Positions 54,667 through 64,000 of a stretch of 64,000 nt of DNA are shown one piece after another (the first letter of the stretch is position 1; the number at the start of each line of letters is the position of its first letter). The notes beneath the pieces were generated by a model. It was not told where the DNA came from. It did no database searches and saw only the letters and a program-made list of their open reading frames with translations. This DNA is from Panulirus ornatus. Lineage: Eukaryota; Arthropoda; Malacostraca; Decapoda; Palinuridae. Location of the stretch: assembly GCF_036320965.1 (NCBI RefSeq), contig NC_092236.1:15286018-15350017 (forward strand), given 5' to 3'. The translations under genes and the position numbers were made by a program.

Positions 54667-55505
54667 CTGAAATGAAACATATGAATATCCTCAGTATTTC
54701 CAAAAGGATGAGTAACAAATTATTTTATTGCACAAGGGACATTTCATTAAAAAGATATTTTGATCATTTGTTAGTAAAACTATATTTGCAATATGAAGGT
54801 ATACAATACAGGTGTCAAAATTCTTTACATTAATACTAGCATTGATATTTTGTGCTTATTTAAAACAGACAAAAAATTTCAATATTAAACACAGAGATGC
54901 CCTGCTGAACACTCATGATGCATTTCTGGAGAAAGAGATTTCAACAAATTAGCTTTCAATGGGGTCACTGTAGCATAAGTGATTTCGAATTAAGTTCCTA
55001 ACAACGTTATTTCTTACCTATAGGGTGGAAAAAGAAAAATTTATCCTTTTCTTGCCTGAATCCTTTTTCTGAACTGCAAAAGCTGAGTCAAAGGTAATCC
55101 TTAGGCTTTCCACACAAGGGACTGCCGAGTCCTCCAGTAGCAAGCTTGAACCTCTCTTTAACAACCAAAAACTTCCAGAAGTCTAAGAAGTTCTTCAGCC
55201 AATTTGCAAGGCCCTGTTTTAGGTAAGTCTTGCCTGGAGCCCAAATTCAGCTATCTCAAAAGAGCTAACTTGAACCCACACTTTTGCATTTAAGAATGCT
55301 GGAGATGTCAAGGTATTCATAACAAGACAGCTCGTTAAATCATTTCTTTGGATATAAAATGAGTGTGTTTCAGTCATATGAATCTGCAAAACTATAGAGC
55401 TGGAAGCATAAACCCAGGTCATGCTGTTATAGCTATGCAGCATAGTGCCATGGTACTAAAAAGTACAAATTAAAAAAAGAAAATTCTCCTGAACTCTCTT
55501 ATTAC
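54667..55505 (-). other. Intron between the candidate host exons
   Basis: AT-rich single-copy-looking sequence with GT at its 5' end (55505) and a pyrimidine tract plus AG at its 3' end (54667). I see no element in it. Confidence 0.3.
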
Positions 55506-55665
55506 CTTTTACAAAGTTCATAAAAACCTCTTCAGAACAAGAAACTCCATCAAAAATACAAGGAACCAGTTGGACATCAGATGAAGAGGCAGTGTCCTGC
55601 CTCATTGTCTCAGTAACTCTCCAGTCCTCACCCTCACCTCCCAGGCCTTGACACACTATGCATCT
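55506..55665 (-). CDS. Possible penultimate exon of the same host gene
   Basis: A 160-base open stretch between an AG and a good donor (AAAAG then GTAATAAG). It ends in phase 1, exactly the phase needed to join the 54344-54666 exon (AAAG plus AT gives K-D). It would encode ...SSDVQLVPCIFDGVSCSEEV... ending VFMNFVK. I recognise no domain. The upstream AG lacks a strong pyrimidine tract, so this may be chance. Confidence 0.3.
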
Positions 55666-55729
55666 CTAATTTCAGTGAGTACAGCACATGTTTATACATT
55701 GTAATCTACTTTATATTTTATATTTTATT

Positions 55730-56910
55730 TATTTTGCTTTGTCACTGTCTCCTGTGTTTGCGAGGTAGTACAAGGAAACAGACGAAAGAAATGGCCCAAC
55801 CCACCCCTATACACATGTATATACATACACGTCCACACACGCAAATATACATACCTATACATCTCAATGTACACATATATATACACACACACACATATAC
55901 ATATATACACATGTACAAAATTCATACGGTCTGCCTTTATTTATTCCCATTACCACCTCGACACACATGGAATAACATCCCCCTCCCCCCTCATGTGTGC
56001 AAGGTAGCGCTAGGAAAAGACAACAAAGGCCCCATTCGCTCACACTCAGTCTCTAGCTGTCATGTTATAATGCCCGAAACCACAGCTCCCTTTCCACATC
56101 CAGGCCCCACACAACTTTCCATGGTTTACCCCAGACGCTTCACATGCCCTGATTCAATCCATTAACAGCACGTCGACCCCGGTATACCACATCGATCCAA
56201 TTCACTCTATTCCTTGCCCACCTTTCACCCTCCTGCATGTTCAGGCCCCGATTACTCAAAATCTTTTTCACTACATCTTTCCACCTCCAATTTGGTCTCC
56301 CACTTCTCCTCGTTACCTCCACCTCCGACACATATATCATCTTGGTCAATCTTTCATCACTCATTCTCTCCATGTGCCCAAACCATTTCAAAATACCCTC
56401 TTCTGCTCTCTCAACCACACTCTTTTTATTTCCACACATCTCTCTTACCCTATTATTACTTACTCGATCAAACCACCTCACACCACATATTGTCCTCAAA
56501 CATCTCATTTCCAGCACATCCACCCTCCTGCGCACAACTCTATCCATAGCCCACGCCTCGCAACCATACAACATTGTTGGAACCACTATTCCTTCAAACA
56601 TACCCATTTTTGCTTTCCAAGATAATGTTCTCGACTTCCAAACATTCTTCAAGGCTACCAGGACTTTTGCCCCCTCCCCCCACCCTATGATTCACTTCAG
56701 CTTCCATGGTTCCATCCGCTGCCAGATCCACTCCCAGATATCTAAAACACTTTACTTCCTCCAGTTTTTCTCCATTCAAACTTACCTCCCAATTGACTTG
56801 ACCCTCAACCCTACTGTATCTAATAACCTTGCTCTTATTCACATTTACTCTTAACTTTCTTCTTTCACACACTTTACCAAACTCAGTTACCAGCTTCTGC
56901 AGTTTCTCAA
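55730..56910 (-). mobile_element. LINE-A copy, long 3' UTR and C-terminal half
   Basis: Long 3' UTR (55735-56165). Coding includes [21 protein letters not shown] and [15 protein letters not shown]; a shift near 56670 precedes GVDLAADGTMEAEVNHRV. 5' truncated at 56910 in LEKLQKLVTEFGK. Immediately followed by the tail of the next copy. Confidence 0.88.
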
Positions 56911-56924
56911 GTAATCTACTTATT

Positions 56925-57540
56925 TTTTTTTTTTTTTTTGCCACTGTCTCCCGCGTTTGCAAGGTAGCGCAAGGAAACAGACGAAAGAAATGGCCCAACC
57001 CACCCCCATACACATGTATATACATACGTCCACACACGCAAATATACATACCTACACAGCTTTCCATGGTTTACCCCAGACGCTTCACATGCCCTGATTC
57101 AATCCACTGACAGCACGTCAACCCCGGTATACCACGTCGATCCAATTCACTCTATTCCTTGCCCTCCTTTCACCCTCCTGCATGTTCAGGCCCCGATCAC
57201 ACAAAATCTTATTCACTCCATCTTTCCACCTCCAATTTGGTCTCCCACTTCTCCTCATTCCCTCCACCTCCGACACATATATCCTCTTGGTCAATCTTTC
57301 ATCACTCGTTCTCTCCATGTGCCCAAACCATTTCAAAATACCCTCTTCTGCTCTCTCAACCACACTCTTTTTATTTCCACACATCTCTCTTACCCTATTA
57401 TTACTTACTCGATCAAACCACCTCACACCACATATTGTCCTCAAACATCTCATTTCCAGCACATCCACCCTCCTGCGCACAACTCTATCCATAGCCCACG
57501 CCTCGCAACCATACAACATTGTTGGAACCACTATTCCTTC
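56925..57540 (-). mobile_element. LINE-A copy, C-terminus and 3' end (continues at 60577)
   Basis: Oligo(T) at 56923-56939, short 3' UTR, then [19 protein letters not shown] through [14 protein letters not shown] to [14 protein letters not shown] at about 57540. The next part of the element reappears intact only at 60577; the sequence between is a corrupted duplicate. Confidence 0.85.
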
Positions 57541-60500
57541 AAACATAAATTTTTTGCTTTCCAGATAATTTCCCAATTCCCAACATTTTAAAGTCCCAAA
57601 ACTTTCCCCCCCCACCCTGGGACCATTCCCTTATGGTTCCAGCTGCCAACCCATTCCCGATATTAAAACTTTATTTCCCTCCAGTTTTTCCCAAAATTAC
57701 CCCCAATTTACTTGTCCTTCAACCCTACTGAATAATAATTTTTTATTACATTTACTTCACTTTCTTTTTCACAACTTTACCAAATCAGTCAAAAATTTTT
57801 TGCAGTTTCTCATCCAATCAGCCCAAACACTGATATCAGCGAAAAAAATGATTCCCCAACCCCTCTACCCCCAACACATGTACCCCCCTCTCTCCAAAAT
57901 TTTACTTTCACCCCCCTAATCCCCCACCCAAAAAAATTAAACAATATGGAGTTTACGCCCCCTGCCAAAACCGACATTACTGAAAACCAATCATTTTCCT
58001 CTCTTTACCATACAATGCCTTAATCCTCGAAAAAGTTTTACGCTTTAGAACTTGCCCCCCAACCATATACCTTAACACCCCTTTCCCCCTGACTTTTATC
58101 AAATCTATATATACCTTCTCCAATCCCCAAATGCTACAACAAATCCATTGCTTTTTAATATTTCTAATACATTTTCAAAGGCCCCCCTGATCCAAACATT
58201 CCCCCTTTCCCCTTCTGAAAACATGCTCCTCCCCCAAATTATGCTTGTACATGCCTTTACCCCTCAATCAATACCCTCCCATAAATACCCCGGAATACTA
58301 ACAAACTTATATTGTAATTTGAACACTACCTTTATCCCTTTGCCCTTTTTACAATTGGGACAAAACATGCATTCTGCCAAACCTGGATTCACTGTGAACC
58401 CTAATAATGAATATCCCCATCAAACCCGTTAAAAACACGTCCCCCCTTTTTAAAAAATTCCCCTGAAAAATTAAACCCCACCCTTTCCGGTTTCATCTTC
58501 CCCAAACTTTCACTACCTCTTCTCTGTTTACCAAATCATTCTCCCTACCCCCACGTGATCAATACCATTCACCAAAACACCCAATCTCCACCCCACTAAA
58601 CACATTAACAAAACCCTTTAAAAAACTCACTCCGTCTCCCCCTTACTTCACCCCTATTTTATTACCCCCCCATTTGCCCCTTCAAATGTTCCCCCTTTGT
58701 TTGTCTTACGCACTTTATTTACTTTTCCAAAAGATCTTTTTATTCTCCCCAAGATTTTATGATACTTTCACCCAATTCATTTTCCCTTTTTTTATTCTTG
58801 ACCCTTTTCTTGACCCCTTTTCCTCTTTCTTTTTTAATTCCCCCTCATTTGCACTATTTTGAAAAATTGTCCAAATGCCTTTCTTCTCTTCTTAACAATT
58901 AATTCTTCATGACACCACCACCCTTTTAAACTACCCACATCCCCCTATGCTGTCAATTCATTTAACCAGGGTATGTGAAGCTCTGGGGAAACCATGGAAA
59001 GTTGTGGGGGCCTGGGGTGTGGAAACAAAGGGTGGGTTTTAATGCATTAAAATACAACCCAAAACTATGAGTGAATGAATGTGGCCTTTGTTTCTTTTCC
59101 CCAGCGCATCTCATTCACGGGAGGGGGGGGGGGGTCCCTAAAATTTGGTGGGGTGGCATGGAAATGGAGAGGCAGCATTTTGAATTAATGGATATATTAT
59201 TTCTGTGTAGTATATTATGTAATTTAAATGTATAGGTTGTGATTGCAGTTGGGAGTTTATGTTGTAATGGTATGAGGGTGGATTGGGCCATTCTTTTGTT
59301 GTTTTTGTGTACCTCCTAATGGGAAGACAGCGACAAAGTAAAATAAAATGAAAAATATATATAAATTACATTATATATAATATATATATATATTATATTA
59401 TATTAATATTATATATATATATTATTATTACACCCCTGGGGGGGGGGGGGGGAAAAAAAAATATTTCCCCAAGCCCCCTCCGTGGTAGATCGACAAAGGG
59501 GTGGGAGCGGGGGGGGGAAAACCCCTTCCCCCCTTTGTTTTTTAAACTTTCAAAAAGGGGAAAACAGAAGAAGGAGTCACAGGGGAGTGTCTCCCCCTCA
59601 AAGGCAGAGGGGTTTTTTAAAGTTGGGGATGTAACCATGAAAAGAAAAAAGGAGGATGGGATTGTTTGGGGAAAGGAAACCCTGGATGTTTTGGGCTTGA
59701 TGAAACAACTAAGGGAAAGGGGGAAGAGGGGTTTGGGGGAATGCTTGGGAGTAAACCCCGGGTTAGTGAGAGGAAAAGAGAAAGGGAGGGATAGATACCC
59801 TAAACGGGATGGTGGGAGTATGTGTAGGGGAAAAGAAAGAAAAACCCCAGATTGATATGGGTAAAAGTGAAAGTTCTAGAGAGAGAGGGGGTGATTTTTG
59901 GTGCATATCACCTGGGCATAGAAAAAATCTGAGGGCAATTTTTTTGGGAGCAGGATGAATTGTTAGTAGTTTTGATGCAAAAACCGGGTTTAGTGTGGGT
60001 ATTTGACTGCAAAGTGAGTCATTGGTAGTTGAGGGAATATTGGGTTACATGGGGGTGTTCAGTGTTGAAAATTTGAAATGGGAAGAGCTTGTAGTTTATT
60101 GCTAAAAAGGATTTTATTCGAATATGGTTTAAAAAAAGAAAATTATAAATTAAAACATTTTAAAGTGGGAGAGATGGCCAAAGCGTTAGGGATTAGTTTT
60201 AATTGATGGGCCGCGAAAGAGAGGCTTTGGGAGTTAATGTGTGAGGGGTTTCAAGGGAGGGAGTCTGACATTATTTTGGGGAAAAGGGAAGAGTTGAGGT
60301 TTTCAGAAGAGAAAGAAAATGTTGGGGTAAAAGGCATTTGGGGTAAGTGAGTTGGGAAGGAACTTTTGTGAGGAAGTACAGGGGAACTAGGCAGAAGGAA
60401 AAGGTGAGGGCGCTAAGAATGTAAGGGGAGTGGGGGAGGATGGGATGTATTTTGGGAAACAGTGATGGCTTGTGCAAAAGATCTTTGGCAGAGAAGCGTG

Positions 60501-60576
60501 GGAGGTGGGGGAGATTAGAAAGGGTATGGTGGTGGGGTGAAAAGAGATTATTAGAAAGGAAAAAGAGAGGGAGAAC
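57541..60576. other. Corrupted near-duplicate of 60577 to about 63885
   Basis: Same order of elements as the following 3.3 kb: minus LINE-A body (57541-58930), plus 3' UTR (58941-59345), TA tract (59357-59430), plus LINE-A 5' UTR and endonuclease (59430-60576). It is riddled with short deletions and altered homopolymers, e.g. G-runs of 9-14 near 59122, 59444 and 59510. Net length is about 8% shorter. No other repeat pair in the window decays this way. Most likely unpolished long-read sequence, not a biological duplication. Confidence 0.8.
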
Positions 60577-62113
60577 ATACCCATTTTTGCTTTCCAAGAT
60601 AACGTTTTCGACTTCCACACATTCTTCAACGCTCCCAGAACTTTTGCCCCCCTTCCCCACCCTATGATCACTTCACTTCCATGGTTCCATCTGCTGCCAA
60701 ATCCATTCCCAGATATCTACAACACTTCACTTCCTCCAGTTTTTCTCCATTCAAACTTACCTCCCAATTTACTTGTCCTTCAACCCTACTGAACCTAATA
60801 ATGTTGCTCTTATTCACATTTACTCTCAGCTTTCTTCTTTCACACACTTTACCAAACTCAGTCACCAACTTTTGCAGTTTCTCACATGAATCATCCACCA
60901 GTGCTGTATCATCAGTGAACAACGAATGACTCACTTCCCAAGCCCTCTCATCCCCAACACACTGCATACTTGCCCCTCTCTCCAAAATTCTTACATTCAC
61001 CTCCATAACTACCCCATCCATAAAAAAATTAAACAACTATGGAGACATTACGCACCCCTGCCACAAACCGACATTCACTGAGAACCAATCACTTTCCTCT
61101 CTTCCTACTCATACACATGCCTTACATCCTCGATAAAAGCTTTTCACTGCTTCTAGCAACTTGCCTCCCACACCATATACTCTTAACACCTTCCACATAG
61201 CATCTTTATCAACTCTATCATATACCTTCTCCAGATCCATAAATGCTATCATACAAATCCATCTGCTTTTCTAAGTATTTCTCACATACATTCTTCAAGG
61301 CAACCACCTGATCCAAACATCCTTTACCACTTCTGAAACCACACTGCTCCTCCCCAATCTGATGCTCTGTACATGCCTTGACCCTCTCAATCAATACCCT
61401 CCCATATAATATCCCAGGAATACTCAACAAACTTATACCTCTGTAATTTGAACACTCACCTTTATCCCCTTTGCCTTTGTACAATGGCACTATACATGCA
61501 TTCTGCCAATCCTCAGGCACTTCACTGTGAACCATACATAAAGTGAATATCCTCATCAACCAGTTAACAACACGTCACCCCCTTTTTAATAAATTCCACT
61601 GCAATACCATCTAAACCCGCCACCTTGCCGGCTTTCATCTTCCGCAAACTTTCACTACCTCTTCTCTGTTTACCAAATCATTCTCCCTCACCCTCTCACT
61701 GTGATCACATACCATCTCAGCCAAAACACCCCATATCTGCCACCCTATCATCAAACACATTCAACAAACCTTCAAAATACTCACTCCGTCTCCCTCTCAC
61801 TTCACCACTACTTGTTATTACCTCCCCATTTGCCCCTTCACCAATGTTCCCATTTGTTCTCGTCTTACGCACTTTATTTACTTCCTTCCAAAAGATCTTT
61901 TTATTCTCCCTAAGATTTGATGATACTCTCTCACCCCAACTCTCATTTGCCCTCTTTTTCATCTCTTGCACCTTTCTCTTGACCTCTTGCCTCTTTCTTT
62001 TATTAATCTCCCACTCATTTGCACTATTTCCCTGCAAAAATTGTCCAAATGCCTCTCTCTTCTCTTTCTCTAACAATCTAATTCTTCATGCCACCACTCA
62101 CCACCCTTTCTAA
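60577..62113 (-). mobile_element. LINE-A, 5' continuation of the 56925 copy
   Basis: From GYV/SKNGYV through GVDLAADGTME, LFTDDTALVDDSCEKLQ, DQVVALKNVCEKYLEKQMDL, YRGISLLSIPGILYGRVLIE and NLRENKKIFWKEVNKVRKTR to LEKEKREAFGQFLQGN. Frameshifts near 61245, 61575 and 61700. 5' end truncated near GGGQIRK at about 62113, where an opposite-strand 3' UTR begins. Confidence 0.87.
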
Positions 62114-62121
62114 TCTACCCA

Positions 62122-62580
62122 CATCCCATATGCTGTCAATTCATTGAACCAGGGTATGTGAAGCGTCTGGGGTAAACCATGGAAAGTTGTGTGGGGCCTG
62201 GATGTGGAAAGCAAGGTGTGGTTTCAATGCATTACACATGACAACCAGAGACTATGAGTGAATGAATGTGGCCTTTGTTGTCTTTTCCTAGCGCTATCTC
62301 ATTCACGTGCAGGGGGAGGGGGGGTCCATTACATGTGTGGTGGGGTGGCGATGGAAATGGAAGAAGGCAGCATGTATGAATATGTACATGTGTATATATG
62401 TATATGTCTGTGTATGTATATGTATGTATATGTTAACATGTATAGGTATGTGTATGTGCATGTGTGGGAGTTTATGTATGTACATGTGTATGAGGGTGGA
62501 TTGGGCCATTCTTTTGTCTGTTTCCTTGTGCTACCTCGCTAATGCGGAAGACAGCGACAAAGTATAATAAAATGAATAAT
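62122..62580 (+). mobile_element. LINE-A long 3' UTR only
   Basis: TGCTGTCAATTCATTGAACC to GACAGCGACAAAGTATAATA and a TA tract. A severely 5' truncated insertion. Confidence 0.85.
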
Positions 62581-62590
62581 ATATATATAT

Positions 62591-62660
<70 letters not shown>
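62581..62660. repeat. (TA)n microsatellite between a LINE-A 3' end and a LINE-A 5' end
   Basis: About 38 TA units with one TACA break. The left neighbour ends with its 3' tail; the right neighbour starts with ATCCCTGGGGATA, the element 5' end, both in plus orientation. Confidence 0.95.
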
Positions 62661-62664
<4 letters not shown>

Positions 62665-64000
62665 CCTGGGGATAGGGGATAGGGGAGAAAGAATACTTCC
62701 CAAGCATTCCTCACGTGTCGTAGATGGCGACTAAAGGGGATGGGAGCGGGGGGCTGGAAACCCTTCCCTCCTTGTATTTTAACTTTCTAAAAGGGGAAAC
62801 AGAAGAAGGAGTCACACGGGGAGTGCTCATCCTCCTCGAAGGCTCAGACTGGGGTGTCTAAATGTGTGTGGATGTAACCATGATAAGAAAAAAGGAGAGA
62901 TAGGTAGTATGTTTGAGGAAAGGAACCTGGATGTTTTGGCTCTGAGTGAAACAAAGCTCAAGGGTAAAGGGGAAGAGTGGTTTGGGAATGTCTTGGGAGT
63001 AAAGCCAGGGGTTAGTGAGAGGACAAGAGCAAGGGAGGGAGTAGCACTACTCCTCAAACAGGAGTGGTGGGAGTATGTGATAGAGTGTAAGAAAGTAAAC
63101 TCCAGATTGATATGGGTAAAAGTGAAAGTTCATAGAGAGAGATGGGTGATTATTGGTGCATATGCACCTGGGCATGAGAAGAAAGATCATGAGAGGCAAG
63201 TGTTTTGGGAGCAGCTGAGTGAATGTGTTAGTAGTTTTGATGCAAAAGACCGGGTTGTAGTGATGGGTGATTTGACTGCAAAGGTGAGTCATGTGGTAGT
63301 TGAGGGAATAATTGGTGTACATGGGGTGTTCAGTGTTGTAAATGGAAATGGTGAAGAGCTTGTAGATTTATGTGCTGAAAAAGGACTGTTGATTGCGAAT
63401 ACCTGGTTTAAAAAGAGAGATATATATAAGTATACGTATGTAAGTAGGAGAGATGGCCAGAGAGCGTTATGGGATTACGTTTTAATTGATAGGCACGCGA
63501 AAGAGAGGCTTTTGGATGTTAATGTGCTGAGAGGTGCAACTGGAGGGACGTCTGATCATTATCTTGTGGAGGCAAAGGTGAAGATTTGTTGAGGTTTTCA
63601 GAAGAGAAGAGAGAATGTTGGGGTGAAAAGAGCAGTGAGAGTAAGTGAGCTTGGGAAGGAGACTTGTGTGAGGAAGTACCAGGAGAGACTGAGTGCAGAA
63701 TGGAAAAGGGTGAGCGCTAAGAATGTAAGGGGAGTGGGGGAGGAATGGGATGTATTTAGGGAAACAGTGATGGCTTGTGCAAAAGATGCTTGTGGCATGA
63801 GAAGCGTGGGAGGTGGGCAGATTAGAAAGGGTAGTGAGTGGTGGGATGATAAAGTAAGATTATTAGTGAAAGAGAAGAGAGACGCTTTTGGACGATTTTT
63901 GCAGGGAAATAATGCAAATGAGTGGGAGATGTATAAAAGAAAGAGGCAGGAGGTCAAGAGAAAGGTGCAAGAGGTGAAAAAGAGGGCAAATGAGAGTTGG
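62661..64000 (+). mobile_element. LINE-A with intact 5' end: 5' UTR, APE endonuclease, linker
   Basis: The 5' UTR head (ATCCCTGGGGATAGGGGATA, GGGAGCGGGGGGCTGGAAAC) equals the partner-element head. The frame is open from 62783 through RLRLGCLNV and GCNHDKKKGEIGSMFEERNL to ALSETKLKGKG (catalytic Glu), VIIGAYAPGHEK, VVVMGDLTAKV (GDxN expected, Thr here) and GGTSDHYLVEAKV (SDH). A TGA at 63590-63592 stands where 31424 has ATG. Then it stays open in the same frame to the window end (VRKYQERLSAEWKRV, FGRFLQGNNANEWEMYKRKR). No ATG precedes the conserved N-terminus. RT lies beyond the window. Confidence 0.93.
62783..63592 (+). CDS. LINE-A ORF N-terminal part: APE-type endonuclease (ends at TGA)
   Basis: Open frame of about 269 codons encoding an apurinic/apyrimidinic-type endonuclease, which nicks the target for target-primed reverse transcription. 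Motifs in order: L-N-V near 62858, SETK near 62946, GAYAPG near 63151, GDLTAKV near 63265 and TSDHY near 63547. The conserved part before the first in-frame ATG (SMFEE, about 62906) shows that this ATG is not the natural start; the codon used is unknown. It belongs to the element at 62661. Confidence 0.7.
   Translation, partial: LSKRGNRRRSHTGSAHPPRRLRLGCLNVCGCNHDKKKGEIGSMFEERNLDVLALSETKLKGKGEEWFGNVLGVKPGVSERTRAREGVALLLKQEWWEYVIECKKVNSRLIWVKVKVHRERWVIIGAYAPGHEKKDHERQVFWEQLSECVSSFDAKDRVVVMGDLTAKVSHVVVEGIIGVHGVFSVVNGNGEELVDLCAEKGLLIANTWFKKRDIYKYTYVSRRDGQRALWDYVLIDRHAKERLLDVNVLRGATGGTSDHYLVEAKVKIC

Noticed and set aside
62122..62580. Reading 60577-62580 as one LINE with an inverted middle
   Set aside because: The minus-strand part continues to its own 3' tail at 56925 once the corrupted 57541-60576 is removed, so these are two head-to-head insertions, not one inverted element.

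Overview
This is eukaryotic genomic DNA, most likely from an arthropod and probably a decapod crustacean. That is inferred from one intron-rich housekeeping gene, very long (TA)n microsatellites, and an extreme density of non-LTR retrotransposon debris. There is no sign of bacterial genes, rRNA, functional tRNA or CRISPR.

Host genes. The one gene that can be read completely is ribose-phosphate pyrophosphokinase (PRPS, PRPP synthetase) on the minus strand. Six coding exons run from 44443 down to 14553. All splice phases agree and the spliced CDS is 957 nt (318 residues plus stop), the length of animal PRPS1/2. Its introns 1, 4 and 5 (about 6.5, 9.8 and 10.8 kb) are packed with retroelements. 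A second host gene is seen only at its 3' end: a minus-strand terminal exon at 54344-54666 encodes a basic coiled-coil C-terminus that resembles ZGPAT. A possible penultimate exon lies at 55506-55665.

Mobile DNA. The dominant family, here called LINE-A, is an RTE-like APE/RT non-LTR element with a single long ORF. There are about 28 full, truncated or inverted pieces, in both orientations and often nested. The best copies are 31424-34089 (+), 22522-24482 (-), 45739-46984 (-), 47391-48948 (+) and 62661-64000 (+, intact 5' end, cut by the window edge). LINE-A has a short non-autonomous partner of about 230 bp (nine copies or fragments). Its head is the LINE-A 5' end and its tail resembles the LINE-A 3' end. 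LINE-A and the partner repeatedly abut (TA)n tracts at both termini, which suggests a target preference. Older layers are divergent LINE-A relatives (13290-14280, 25745-28060, 34731-35393, 52665-53690), CR1-like LINEs (7656-10210, 30600-30760, 51030-51860), a Jockey-like remnant (5640-6345), and a second LINE (11345-11724) whose 3' end with a GATA tail is shared with another SINE-like repeat (17893-18075, 42690-42885, 22082-22190). There are also tRNA-derived SINE pieces and a foldback repeat (17435-17890).

Layout. 1-4190: a LINE-A scrap heap. 4191-14552: AT-rich, older elements, downstream of PRPS. 14553-44443: PRPS with element-filled introns. 44444-54343: PRPS upstream region, two good LINE-A copies, then old LINE fragments. 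54344-55665: 3' end of the second host gene. 55730-64000: LINE-A again, containing a strongly corrupted 3 kb near-duplicate (57541-60576) that looks like uncorrected long-read sequence left in the assembly rather than biology.
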